Assembly (NCBI RefSeq): GCF_015234305.1
Contig: NZ_JADGMI010000001.1
Span: forward strand, 310,001 to 374,000
Length of the DNA stretch: 64,000 bases
Source: Superficieibacter sp. 1612_C1
GTDB lineage: Bacteria > Pseudomonadota > Gammaproteobacteria > Enterobacterales > Enterobacteriaceae
Direction: 5' to 3'
A program made the translations under genes and the position numbers. Under the pieces are notes generated by a model. That model saw only the letters and a list, made by a program, of their open reading frames with translations. It had not been told where the DNA came from and did no database searches. The first letter of the stretch is position 1, and each line of letters starts with the position of its first letter. Shown in pieces: positions 54,184-64,000 of the stretch.

Positions 54184-55187
54184 CGCAGACCTCCCGCCTG
54201 GCGGCGACGAACCAGCCAGATCAGCACCGGCGCGCCAATAAACGCGCTGACCACCGAAACACGCAGTTCCCCCGGCACCAGCAGCCGTCCGAGAACATCA
54301 GCAAACAGCAGCAAAGAGGGCGTCGCCAGCAGCGTGGCGGGTAAGGACCAGCGGTGATCGGCTCCCATCAGCCAGCGCGACAGATGCGGCATCATCAGGC
54401 CGATAAAGGCAATCGGCCCGACTACCGCCGTCGCACTGCCGCACAGGACGGTAATGGTCAGTAAACCCACGATCTGCACGCGGGCCACGTTGTTGCCCAG
54501 CGCGGTTGCCGTATCGCTGCCGAGGCTTAGGCTGTTCAGGCTACGACTGAGCAACAGCGCGCAGGCGGCGGCAATCGCGACCGGAATAACCACCACTTTC
54601 AGGGTTTGCAGGGTACGAATATCCAGCGATCCTGCCTGCCAGAAACGCAGCTGATCGTAAACGTCCGGGTTAAGCAGCGCGATGCCGCTGGAAAGCCCTT
54701 CCAGCACGGCGCTCAGCGCCACGCCCGCCAGCGTCAGGCGAACCGGGCTGAGCTGCCCTCCACCCTGACTGCCGGTGAAGGCAACCAGCAGCGTCGCCGC
54801 CAGCGCGCCGCAAAAGGCCATCATGAGTTGCTCCTGCGGGGAGGCGATACCGAGCAGGGCGGCACCCAGCACGATGGCAAAACTGGCACCGGCGTTGACG
54901 CCGAGAATGCCGGGATCGGCCAGCGGATTGCGGGTGAGGGTCTGCATTAACGCGCCAGCCAGCCCGAGGGCAGCGCCAGCCAGCAGTCCGGCAAGGGTGC
55001 GCGGCAGGCGCGCGTCAAGGACGATGGTGCAATCGGCGCTCTGGCAGGTCCCCGTCAGGGCATCTACAACCACGGTGAAGGGCAGAGGCTTTGCGCCAAT
55101 GAGCAAACTGAGTGCGACGGCGGCCAGCAATAATATCAATAGTCCCGGTAGCGCAATGGCCCGAACCAGGGAAGGGGAGTGCGACAT
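54180..55187 (-). CDS. fepD: Ferric enterobactin permease FepD
   Basis: A 335-residue permease, partner of FepG. It shows ARLPRTLAGLLAGAALGLAGALMQTL, RNPLADPGILGVNAGASFAIV and GPIAFIGLMMPHLSRWLMG. ATG 55187 matches the E. coli FepD start better than the in-frame ATG at 55199. First gene of fepD-fepG-fepC, divergent from entS across a strong Fur box. Confidence 0.96.
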   Translation of the reverse strand: MSHSPSLVRAIALPGLLILLLAAVALSLLIGAKPLPFTVVVDALTGTCQSADCTIVLDARLPRTLAGLLAGAALGLAGALMQTLTRNPLADPGILGVNAGASFAIVLGAALLGIASPQEQLMMAFCGALAATLLVAFTGSQGGGQLSPVRLTLAGVALSAVLEGLSSGIALLNPDVYDQLRFWQAGSLDIRTLQTLKVVVIPVAIAAACALLLSRSLNSLSLGSDTATALGNNVARVQIVGLLTITVLCGSATAVVGPIAFIGLMMPHLSRWLMGADHRWSLPATLLATPSLLLFADVLGRLLVPGELRVSVVSAFIGAPVLIWLVRRRQAGGLR

Positions 55188-55204
55188 AACAGCTTCCATT
55201 GCAT

Positions 55205-55223
55205 GATAATGATAGTAATTATC
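55205..55223. promoter_or_regulatory. Fur box, fepD / entS
   Basis: GATAATGATAGTAATTATC agrees with the Fur consensus GATAATGATAATCATTATC at 17 of 19 positions. It lies in the gap between the divergent fepD and entS genes, matching the known Fur-controlled divergent promoter of E. coli. Confidence 0.88.
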
Positions 55224-55331
55224 GTTATCGATCTTATTTGATTATGGTAGCATGTGCGGCGACAGAATGGGTATACACAAAATCAATCACAATGCATTCT
55301 GCCGGAGAATGCGTTAGGTACAGGCACCGTA

Positions 55332-56582
55332 ATGAACCGACAATCCTGGCTACTGAATTTAAGCCTGCTAAAGACACATCCTGCTTTTCGCGCCGTTTTT
55401 CTCGCCCGCTTTATTTCTATTCTCTCGCTCGGTTTGCTGGGCGTTGCTGTCCCCGTGCAAATCCAGCTGATGACCCATTCGACCTGGCAGGTCGGGCTTT
55501 CCGTCACGTTAACCGGCAGCGCGATGTTTATCGGCCTGATGGTCGGCGGCGTGCTGGCCGACCGCTATGAGCGCAAAAAAGTGATCCTGCTGGCGCGCGG
55601 CACCTGCGGTATTGGCTTTATCGGCCTGTGCCTTAATGCGCTGTTGCCTGAACCGTCACTGGTGGCGATCTATTTATTAGGTCTATGGGATGGCTTTTTC
55701 GCCTCGCTCGGCGTCACCGCGCTGCTGGCGGCGACGCCTGCGCTGGTTGGGCGGGAAAATCTGATGCAGGCCGGGGCGATTACCATGCTGACCGTGCGCC
55801 TGGGGTCAGTGATCTCGCCGATGCTGGGCGGCATCCTGCTGGCGAGCGGCGGCGTGGCATGGAACTACGGGCTGGCGGCGGCAGGCACCTTCATTACCCT
55901 GTTGCCATTGCTGAGCCTGCCCTCACTGCCGCCTCCGCCGCAGCCGCGCGAACATCCGCTGAAATCGCTGGTGGCCGGTTTTCAGTTTTTACTCCGCAGT
56001 CCGCTGATTGGCGGTATTGCGCTGCTCGGCGGGTTATTGACCATGGCAAGCGCCGTGCGGGTGCTCTATCCGGCGCTGGCGATCAACTGGCACATGTCCG
56101 CCGGACAAATAGGGTTATTATATGCCGCCATTCCGCTGGGCGCGGCACTGGGCGCATTGACCAGCGGCAGACTGGCGCAGCGCGAGCGACCGGGGCTGAT
56201 TATGCTCGCCACCACCGTGGGATCGTTTCTGGCAATTGGCCTGTTTGCGCTGATGCCGGTGTGGATACTGGGCGCGCTGTGCCTGGCGCTGTTCGGCTGG
56301 CTGAGCGCCATCAGTTCGCTGCTGCAATATACGCTGATCCAGACCCAGACGCCGGAAAATATGCTCGGTCGCATCAACGGGTTATGGACGGCGCAAAACG
56401 TCACCGGCGATGCCATCGGCGCGGCGCTACTCGGCGGACTCGGTGCCATTATGACGCCCGCGACGTCTGCCAGCGTCAGCGGGTTTGCGCTGGTGGCGAC
56501 AGGCGTTGTGCTTCTGCTGGTACTGAACGAATTACGGCGTTTTCGCCAGTCGCCTCCCTCCGTGGAAGCAACCGGCAGCTAA
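55332..56582 (+). CDS. entS: Enterobactin exporter EntS
   Basis: A 416-residue MFS protein that exports enterobactin across the inner membrane. Motif [13 protein letters not shown] and 12 predicted helices are seen, and the length equals E. coli EntS. ATG 55332 begins [20 protein letters not shown], the family start; a longer frame upstream crosses the promoter. Its stop is three bases from that of the convergent fepB gene, leaving no room for a terminator. Confidence 0.96.
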   Translation: MNRQSWLLNLSLLKTHPAFRAVFLARFISILSLGLLGVAVPVQIQLMTHSTWQVGLSVTLTGSAMFIGLMVGGVLADRYERKKVILLARGTCGIGFIGLCLNALLPEPSLVAIYLLGLWDGFFASLGVTALLAATPALVGRENLMQAGAITMLTVRLGSVISPMLGGILLASGGVAWNYGLAAAGTFITLLPLLSLPSLPPPPQPREHPLKSLVAGFQFLLRSPLIGGIALLGGLLTMASAVRVLYPALAINWHMSAGQIGLLYAAIPLGAALGALTSGRLAQRERPGLIMLATTVGSFLAIGLFALMPVWILGALCLALFGWLSAISSLLQYTLIQTQTPENMLGRINGLWTAQNVTGDAIGAALLGGLGAIMTPATSASVSGFALVATGVVLLLVLNELRRFRQSPPSVEATGS

Positions 56583-56585
56583 CGC

Positions 56586-57545
56586 TTATTTGAACTGTGA
56601 CGCCAGACGTTGCAGTACCAGCATCGCGCTGTAGTAATCAAGGCGGAAGGTCTCGGTGCCCAGCGCCCAGACCTGTTTATGTTGCACCGCAGGCAGGTGG
56701 GAAAGCAGCGGATTGGCGTAAATCGCGTCGGCGTCCTTCTGGTCGCCGGCAAAGAGGAACAGCGACTGGCCGTTAAGGCCCGCCGCCAGATTTTCGCCGC
56801 CGAGCTGGATTATGTCGTGACGTTTGCCCTGACTCTGGCTGGTGTGCAGCCCGGCTGGCAGCGTCGCCAGCGTAAAGCCGAGCTGTTGCAGGAGCTTGCC
56901 CTGCGCCGAGTCGGCGGTCCACAGATTCGCGCTGTGGGCCGCAGCAGTATACACCAGCGCGCTGACCGGCTGCGGCGGCAGTTTCATCTGCTGCTTCACG
57001 GTCGCAAGCTGGCGATCGAACTCGGCAATACGGGCGGCGGCCTGTTTTTCCTGGCCGGTGATCTGGCCCAGTTCGGTTAACAGCGCCTGCCAGCTTTTAT
57101 CGTCGTAATTAATGACCAGCGTCGGGGCAATCGCCGAGAGCTGGTCGTAAAGTGCCAGCGCGGAGTCGCCGCCGGTGGCGCTAATCAGGATCAGGTCCGG
57201 CATTTGCGCCGCCACCGCTTCGGCGCTGGGTTCGCCGATGTACAGGCGCGCGAGCTGGCGTTGTTTTGCCACCTCGCCCCACTGGCGTAAAAAGCCCTGG
57301 GCGTCGGCGACGCGGTTATTCGGGGTGGTCGCCCCGCTGGCGATCACCGGCGCATCAATCGCCAGCAGGGAACCGGTGAGGGTGACGCTGGTAGAGACAA
57401 TGCGCAGCGGCTTGTGATCGAGCGTCTGTGTACCACGGCTGTCGGCGATCTGCCGCGGCCAGTCAGCCGCCAGCGCTGAGGTTACTCCGAAAAGAAAAAG
57501 GCACAGCATCAGCAGCGCGTCGCGTCGCAAAGAGAGAAAATTCAC
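56586..57545 (-). CDS. fepB: Periplasmic ferric enterobactin-binding protein FepB
   Basis: A 319-residue binding protein that takes ferric enterobactin from FepA to FepD-FepG. Signal peptide ([26 protein letters not shown]), then conserved [53 protein letters not shown] and [16 protein letters not shown]. The GTG at 57545 gives the family length and a normal signal peptide after AGGA; an ATG at 57584 is possible. Divergent from entC across a Fur box. Confidence 0.93.
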   Translation of the reverse strand: MNFLSLRRDALLMLCLFLFGVTSALAADWPRQIADSRGTQTLDHKPLRIVSTSVTLTGSLLAIDAPVIASGATTPNNRVADAQGFLRQWGEVAKQRQLARLYIGEPSAEAVAAQMPDLILISATGGDSALALYDQLSAIAPTLVINYDDKSWQALLTELGQITGQEKQAAARIAEFDRQLATVKQQMKLPPQPVSALVYTAAAHSANLWTADSAQGKLLQQLGFTLATLPAGLHTSQSQGKRHDIIQLGGENLAAGLNGQSLFLFAGDQKDADAIYANPLLSHLPAVQHKQVWALGTETFRLDYYSAMLVLQRLASQFK

Positions 57546-57684
57546 GGACCGGTATCCTGTTTTATTGTGGTGAATGCTTCTCATTTTCAGCTTTGCCTCA
57601 CGCGGATGCAAGCCTTACCCGCACAAGATGCTATCCCCGGCGGTTGACACAGGGCAGTTTTGCTTTTAGGTTAGCGAGCCAAAA

Positions 57685-57703
57685 TATAATGATAATTATT
57701 ATC
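57685..57703. promoter_or_regulatory. Fur box, fepB / entC
   Basis: TATAATGATAATTATTATC agrees with the Fur consensus at 17 of 19 positions and lies 23 bp before the entC start, next to a further ATCTTTATCG. It should repress both entCEBAH and fepB when iron is plentiful. Confidence 0.88.
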
Positions 57704-57725
57704 TTTATCGTTTTTGGAGAGGAAT

Positions 57726-58901
57726 ATGGAAACGTCACTGGCTGAAGAGCTTCAGCAGGCAAAGGCGACGCTAAGCGCCGATCGCTTTCTTTTTATGTCG
57801 CCGTTCCGCAGTTTCACGACGACCGGCTGTTTTGCGCGGGTGAGCGAGCCCGCCGAAGGGGGAGACCTTGCGCACAGCGCATTCCAGCAGGCGCTGACGG
57901 AGGCGTTCGCCCGGGCAAAAGCGGCAGGAATCGAAAAACCGGTGATGGTCGGTGCGATCCCGTTTGATACCACCCAGCCCAGCGAACTGTTTATTCCCGA
58001 GCGCCATGAGACCTTCTCCCGCAAAGAGAAACAGCACTCCGCACGCTACGCTGCCCAGCAGCCGCCGCTGAATATCACCGCGCGCCGTGAGATCCCACAG
58101 CAGGATGAGTTTATGGCGATGGTCGCCCGCGCTGCCGCGCTGACCGCCACGCCAGAGGTTGATAAGGTCGTCTTATCCCGCCTGATTGAGATTGCCACCG
58201 ACGCGCCGGTTAACAGCGGCGAATTACTGGAGCGTCTGATTGCCCAGAATCCGGCCAGCTATAACTTCCATCTACCGCTCAGCGACGGCGGCGTCTTGCT
58301 CGGTGCCAGCCCGGAACTGCTGTTGCGTAAAGAAGGCACCCAGTTTAACTCGCTGCCGCTGGCCGGTTCAGCGCGACGCCAGCCGGATGACGTGCTGGAT
58401 CGCGAAGCGGGCAATAAGCTGCTGGCCTCGGAAAAAGATCGCCACGAGCACGATCTGGTGACCCAGGCGATGAAAGCCGTGCTGGCACCGCGCAGCCGCC
58501 ATTTAACGCTGCCGGAATCGCCCCAGCTGATCACTACGCCAACGTTATGGCATCTGGGCACGCCGATAACCGGCGAGTGTGACGCGCAGGAAAACGCGCT
58601 GTCGCTGGCCTGCCTGCTGCATCCGACGCCAGCGCTGAGCGGTTTCCCGCATCAGGTCGCGAAGAAACTGATCGCCGAACTGGAGCCGTTTAACCGCGAA
58701 CTGTTTGGCGGCATCGTCGGCTGGTGTGACGATGAAGGTAACGGCGAGTGGGTGGTAACGATTCGCTGCGCCCGGCTGTATCAGAATCAAATCCGGTTAT
58801 TTGCCGGCGCGGGGATTGTGCCCGCATCGTCTCCCGTCGCGGAGTGGCGAGAAACCGGCACCAAGCTTTCTACGATGCTGAACGTCTTTGGCTTACAGTG
58901 A
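57726..58901 (+). CDS. entC: Isochorismate synthase EntC
   Basis: A 391-residue chorismate-binding enzyme that converts chorismate to isochorismate, the first step of DHB synthesis. Seen: [12 protein letters not shown] with catalytic Lys, [40 protein letters not shown], and [18 protein letters not shown] with metal-binding residues nearby (FGGIVGWCD). The length matches E. coli EntC. ATG 57726 follows TTGGAGAGGAA. First gene of entC-entE-entB-entA-entH. Confidence 0.96.
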   Translation: METSLAEELQQAKATLSADRFLFMSPFRSFTTTGCFARVSEPAEGGDLAHSAFQQALTEAFARAKAAGIEKPVMVGAIPFDTTQPSELFIPERHETFSRKEKQHSARYAAQQPPLNITARREIPQQDEFMAMVARAAALTATPEVDKVVLSRLIEIATDAPVNSGELLERLIAQNPASYNFHLPLSDGGVLLGASPELLLRKEGTQFNSLPLAGSARRQPDDVLDREAGNKLLASEKDRHEHDLVTQAMKAVLAPRSRHLTLPESPQLITTPTLWHLGTPITGECDAQENALSLACLLHPTPALSGFPHQVAKKLIAELEPFNRELFGGIVGWCDDEGNGEWVVTIRCARLYQNQIRLFAGAGIVPASSPVAEWRETGTKLSTMLNVFGLQ

Positions 58902-58910
58902 GGAACGATG

Positions 58911-60521
58911 ATGAGCATTCCTTTTACCCGCTGGCCTGACGATTTAGCCCGACGCTATCGTGAAAAAGGCTACTGGCAGGATCTGCCCTTGACCGACATT
59001 CTGACCCGCCATGCGCAGAGCGATAAGATTGCGGTCATTGATGGTGAGCGCCATGTCAGCTATCGCGAGCTTCATCAGGCTTCGGATAATCTGGCCGCCG
59101 CATTACAGCGTCAGGGGATTAAGCCTGGAGAGACCGCGCTGGTACAGCTTGGCAACGTGGTCGAACTCTATATTACCTTTTTCGCATTGCTGAAGCTGGG
59201 CGTCGCGCCGGTGATGGCGTTGTTCAGCCATCAGCGCTCGGAACTGAACGCCTACGCTGCGCAAATCGAACCGGCGCTGATTGTGGCCGACCGCGAGCAC
59301 GCGCTGTTTGCCAGCGATGCGTTTCTGAATCAGTTTGTGGCCGAATGCCACTCAGTCCGGGTGGTGCTGTTACGTCATCATCAGGGCGAACACGATCTTG
59401 GCGCGGCGATAGCGCAACCGGCAGACGATTTTATCGCCACGCCGTCACCGGCTGACGAGGTGGCGTATTTCCAGCTCTCCGGCGGTACGACCGGCACGCC
59501 GAAACTGATCCCGCGTACCCATAACGACTATTACTACAGCGTGCGGCGCAGTAATGAAATCTGTCAATTTAGCGAACGAACACGCTTTTTATGCGCGCTT
59601 CCGGCGGCGCATAACTACGCCATCAGCTCACCCGGCGCGCTCGGCGTATTTCTGGCGCAAGGGACCGTGGTGCTGGCCGCCGATCCCAGCGCTACGCTCT
59701 GTTTCCCGCTGATTGAAAAGCATCGCATCACGGTGGCACCGCTGGTGCCGCCTGCGGTGAGCCTGTGGTTACAGGCGTTACAGGAAGATGGCAGTAAGGC
59801 CCAGCTCGCCTCGCTGGAGCTGCTCCAGGTCGGCGGGGCGCGCCTGCCCGCGACGCTTGCCGCGCGCATTGTGCAGGAGATTGGCTGCCAGCTTCAGCAG
59901 GTTTTCGGCATGGCGGAAGGGCTGGTCAACTATACCCGACTGGACGATCCGTTGGATCGCATTCTCAATACCCAGGGCCGCCCGATGTGCCCGGACGATG
60001 AAGTGTGGGTCGCGGATGCCGACGGCAATCCGCTACCGCGCGGCGAAGTGGGACGCCTGATGACCCGCGGCCCGTATACCTTCCGTGGCTATTTTAAAAG
60101 CCCTGAGCACAATGCCAGCGCCTTTGATGAGAATGGCTTCTACTGCTCCGGCGATCTGATTGCGATTGATGAGCAGGGCTATATCACCGTGCAGGGGCGG
60201 GAAAAAGATCAGATCAACCGCGGCGGTGAAAAAATCGCTGCCGAAGAGATCGAGAACCTGCTGCTGCGCCACGAGTCGGTGATCCAGGCCGCGCTGGTCA
60301 GTATGGAAGATGAGCTGATGGGCGAAAAAAGCTGCGCGTGGCTGGTGGTTAACGCGCCGCTGCGCGCGGTACAGGTCCGCCGTTTCCTGCGCGAGCAGGG
60401 CGTTGCCGAATACAAACTGCCGGATCGCGTGGAGTGCGTAGAAGCGCTGCCGCTCACGCCGGTCGGTAAAGTGGATAAAAAACAGTTGCGTCAATGGCTG
60501 GCGTCCCGTTCGCCGGTCTGA
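58911..60521 (+). CDS. entE: DHB-AMP ligase EntE
   Basis: A 536-residue adenylating enzyme that activates 2,3-dihydroxybenzoate and loads it on the EntB carrier domain. The P-loop is [21 protein letters not shown] (near residue 186), with [27 protein letters not shown] and the catalytic Lys region [12 protein letters not shown]. Two adjacent ATG codons (58908, 58911) occur; the second gives the E. coli length. Nine bases separate it from entC. Confidence 0.96.
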   Translation: MSIPFTRWPDDLARRYREKGYWQDLPLTDILTRHAQSDKIAVIDGERHVSYRELHQASDNLAAALQRQGIKPGETALVQLGNVVELYITFFALLKLGVAPVMALFSHQRSELNAYAAQIEPALIVADREHALFASDAFLNQFVAECHSVRVVLLRHHQGEHDLGAAIAQPADDFIATPSPADEVAYFQLSGGTTGTPKLIPRTHNDYYYSVRRSNEICQFSERTRFLCALPAAHNYAISSPGALGVFLAQGTVVLAADPSATLCFPLIEKHRITVAPLVPPAVSLWLQALQEDGSKAQLASLELLQVGGARLPATLAARIVQEIGCQLQQVFGMAEGLVNYTRLDDPLDRILNTQGRPMCPDDEVWVADADGNPLPRGEVGRLMTRGPYTFRGYFKSPEHNASAFDENGFYCSGDLIAIDEQGYITVQGREKDQINRGGEKIAAEEIENLLLRHESVIQAALVSMEDELMGEKSCAWLVVNAPLRAVQVRRFLREQGVAEYKLPDRVECVEALPLTPVGKVDKKQLRQWLASRSPV

Positions 60522-60534
60522 AGGAGAGAAAGTC

Positions 60535-61391
60535 ATGGCCATTCCAAAACTACAGGCGTACGCGCTGCCCACCGCCAGCGATATGCCGGATAACAAAGTC
60601 AACTGGACCGTTGATCCCGCGCGGGCGGCGCTGCTGATCCACGATATGCAGGATTATTTCATCAGTTTCTGGGGCAATAACTGCCCGATGATGGAGCTGG
60701 TCGTCGCCAATATCGCCGCTCTGCGCCAGTACTGCAAACAGCACAATATTCCGGTGTACTACACCGCCCAGCCGAAAGAGCAGAGCGATGAAGATCGCGC
60801 GCTGCTCAATGACATGTGGGGGCCGGGGCTGACCCGTTCGCCGGAGCAGCAAAAAATTGTCGACGCGCTGGCCCCGGATGAAAGCGATACCGTGCTGGTG
60901 AAGTGGCGCTACAGCGCATTTCATCGCTCGCCGCTGGAGGCGCAGCTTAAGGCCACGGGGCGCAACCAGCTGATCATCACCGGCGTCTATGCTCACATCG
61001 GCTGCATGACCACCGCCACCGACGCCTTTATGCGTGATATTCAGCCGTTTATGGTCGCCGACGCGCTGGCTGATTTCAGCCGCGAGGAACACCTGATGGC
61101 GCTGAACTACGTTGCAGGCCGCTCGGGACGCGTGGTCATGACCGAAGAACTGTTGCCTGCGCCGGTGCCGAAAAGCAAGGAGGCGCTGCGGGCGCTGATC
61201 CTGCCGCTGCTGGATGAATCCGATGAACCGCTGGATGATGAAAACCTGATCGACTACGGGCTGGATTCGGTACGCATGATGGCGCTGGCGGCCCGCTGGC
61301 GGAAAGTGCACGGCGACATTGATTTTGTGATGCTGGCGAAAAACCCGACCCTGGATGCCTGGTGGACACTGCTCTCCCGCGAGGTGAAGTG

Positions 61392-61392
<1 letters not shown>
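60535..61392 (+). CDS. entB: Isochorismatase / aryl carrier protein EntB
   Basis: A 285-residue bifunctional protein. The N-terminal isochorismatase (to about 205; LLIHDMQDYFISFW, KWRYSAFHRSPLE, GVYAHIGCMTTATDAFM) makes 2,3-dihydro-DHB and pyruvate. The C-terminal carrier domain (about 211-285) holds the phosphopantetheine serine in YGLDSVRMMALA, near residue 245. Its stop overlaps the entA start (TGATG). Confidence 0.97.
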
Positions 61393-62563
<1,171 letters not shown>

Positions 62564-62753
62564 CGGTGGCTTCTGCGAAGATAACACCCTCACCCGTTTC
62601 ACTCCTTTGCCGCCCTAAAGTGATCCCGTTAACATTGTCATGTAAATAAACGGTTTTAGCTCAGATCTCCAGTGTTTCACAGTTGTTAAATCCTGCCGAA
62701 TGCTCTAGAAACAAAATGTAACATCTCTCTGGCTGAGGCAGCGGAACACAACT
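62564..62753. other. Upstream region of cstA
   Basis: A 190-bp gap between entH and cstA. In E. coli cstA is controlled by CRP-cAMP and, after transcription, by CsrA. A possible CRP-like half-site (TTTCACAG near 62675) is seen, but no good full site. No gene. Confidence 0.35.
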
Positions 62754-64000
62754 ATGAACAATTCAGGGAAATACCTCATATGGGCAGTGCTCTCTATTGT
62801 GGGCGCATTTGCTCTGGGCTTCATTGCCCTCAATCGTGGTGAACAGATTAACGCGCTGTGGATTGTGGTCGCGTCCGTATGCATTTATCTCATCGCCTAT
62901 CGGTTCTACGGGCTTTTTATCGCCCGCAAAGTGCTGGCGGTAGATCCGACGCGCATGACCCCCGCCGTGCGTTATAACGACGGGCTGGATTATGTGCCAA
63001 CCGACAAAAAGGTGCTGTTCGGCCACCATTTCGCGGCGATTGCAGGCGCGGGTCCGCTGGTCGGTCCGGTGCTGGCGGCGCAGATGGGTTACCTGCCGGG
63101 GATGATTTGGATACTGGCGGGCGTGGTGCTGGCGGGGGCGGTACAGGACTTTATGGTGCTGTTCGTCTCCACCCGCCGCGACGGGCGTTCGCTGGGCGAG
63201 CTGGTGAAAGAGGAGATGGGCGCGACGGCGGGAATTATCGCGCTGGTGGCCTGCTTTATGATCATGGTGATCATCCTCGCCGTGCTGGCGATGATTGTGG
63301 TCAAGGCACTGACCCACAGTCCGTGGGGGACGTATACCGTCGCCTTTACCATTCCGCTGGCGCTGTTTATGGGGATTTATATCCGCTATCTGCGCCCCGG
63401 CCGGATTGGTGAAGTCTCGGTCATCGGGCTGTTTTTCCTGATTTTCGCCATCATTTCCGGCGGCTGGGTAGCGGAAAGCGCAACCTGGGCACCGTATTTT
63501 GACTTTACCGGGATCCAGTTAACCTGGATGCTGGTGGGCTACGGATTTGTGGCGGCGGTGCTGCCGGTCTGGCTGCTGCTGGCCCCGCGCGATTATCTCT
63601 CTACTTTCCTCAAAATCGGCACCATCATCGGTCTGGCGATCGGTATTCTGATCATGCGTCCGACGCTGACCATGCCTGCCATGACCAAATTTATTGATGG
63701 CACCGGGCCTGTGTGGACGGGGAATCTCTTCCCGTTCCTGTTTATCACTATCGCCTGCGGTGCGGTCTCCGGCTTCCATGCGTTGATCTCCTCCGGCACC
63801 ACGCCGAAGATGTTGGCGAATGAGGGGCAGGCCTGCTTTATCGGTTACGGCGGTATGCTGATGGAGTCCTTCGTAGCCATCATGGCGCTGGTCTCGGCGT
63901 GTATCATCGATCCGGGCGTTTACTTTGCGATGAACAGCCCGATGGCGGTGCTGGCACCGGCGGGTACGGCGGATGTGGTGGCTTCTGCCGCGCAGGTAGT
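62754..64000 (+). CDS. cstA: Carbon starvation protein CstA, N-terminal part (cut by window edge)
   Basis: About 415 residues are visible before the window ends; E. coli CstA has 701. A multi-helix inner-membrane transporter induced on carbon starvation, linked to peptide and pyruvate uptake. Conserved stretches include RYNDGLDYVPTDKKVLFGHHFAAIAGAGPLVGP (in two parts), VSTRRDGRSLGEL and CGAVSGFHALISSGTTPKML. ATG 62754 begins MNNSGKYLIWAV. It follows entH, as in E. coli. Confidence 0.95.
   Translation, partial: MNNSGKYLIWAVLSIVGAFALGFIALNRGEQINALWIVVASVCIYLIAYRFYGLFIARKVLAVDPTRMTPAVRYNDGLDYVPTDKKVLFGHHFAAIAGAGPLVGPVLAAQMGYLPGMIWILAGVVLAGAVQDFMVLFVSTRRDGRSLGELVKEEMGATAGIIALVACFMIMVIILAVLAMIVVKALTHSPWGTYTVAFTIPLALFMGIYIRYLRPGRIGEVSVIGLFFLIFAIISGGWVAESATWAPYFDFTGIQLTWMLVGYGFVAAVLPVWLLLAPRDYLSTFLKIGTIIGLAIGILIMRPTLTMPAMTKFIDGTGPVWTGNLFPFLFITIACGAVSGFHALISSGTTPKMLANEGQACFIGYGGMLMESFVAIMALVSACIIDPGVYFAMNSPMAVLAPAGTADVVASAAQV

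Overview
The window is chromosomal DNA from a member of the Enterobacteriaceae, most like Enterobacter or a near relative (Lelliottia, Leclercia, Kosakonia). The evidence is a complete enterobactin locus in the E. coli order (entD, fepA, fes, ybdZ, entF, fepC, fepG, fepD, entS, fepB, entC, entE, entB, entA, entH, then cstA), the ramR-romA-ramA resistance regulon next to nfsB, ybdJ-ybdK, and REP-type repeats of the enterobacterial kind. No rRNA, tRNA, CRISPR array, transposase or phage structural gene was seen.

Layout. 0-2.1 kb: the start of an MFS drug exporter divergent from a MmyB-type regulator, then a toxin-first RelE/HigB-type toxin-antitoxin pair. 2.1-5.2 kb: nfsB and ramR (leftward), then romA-ramA (rightward) with an intact RamR operator over the promoter. 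5.3-10.6 kb: a TonB-dependent siderophore receptor divergent from a predicted periplasmic Fes-like esterase across a shared Fur box, then ybdJ and ybdK. In E. coli ybdK is followed almost directly by entD; here about 33 kb of accessory genes lie between them.

Accessory block A (11.6-26.7 kb) looks like a nitrogen or amino-compound scavenging module. A peptide-type ABC importer is followed by an amidase and an M20 amidohydrolase, behind a near-perfect sigma-54 promoter. Next come a MocR regulator, a polar amino acid ABC importer, a YdfG-like dehydrogenase and a class III omega-aminotransferase. The importer and aminotransferase promoters share a 19-base motif with 16 identities, a likely MocR site. 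The block ends in twelve direct 64-65 bp REP-containing repeats.

Accessory block B (27.6-43.6 kb) is a sugar module in two parts: FGGY kinase, fucose/arabinose-type isomerase, split transketolase and a SorC regulator at one end, and a ribose-type ABC importer with a DUF2291 lipoprotein at the other. Identical AT-rich motifs upstream of both parts suggest one regulon. The gene content fits the transketolase route for D-apiose, but the substrate is inferred. The parts are separated by kptA, two lipoproteins, a cluster of five YcgZ/YmgA/AriR-like small proteins, and a MATE exporter.

From 43.8 kb on is the core enterobactin system: synthesis from chorismate (EntC, B, A, E, F, D, YbdZ, EntH), export (EntS), outer-membrane uptake (FepA), periplasmic binding and import (FepB, D, G, C) and iron release (Fes). 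Fur-box-like sites lie at its three divergent promoters. The window ends inside cstA.
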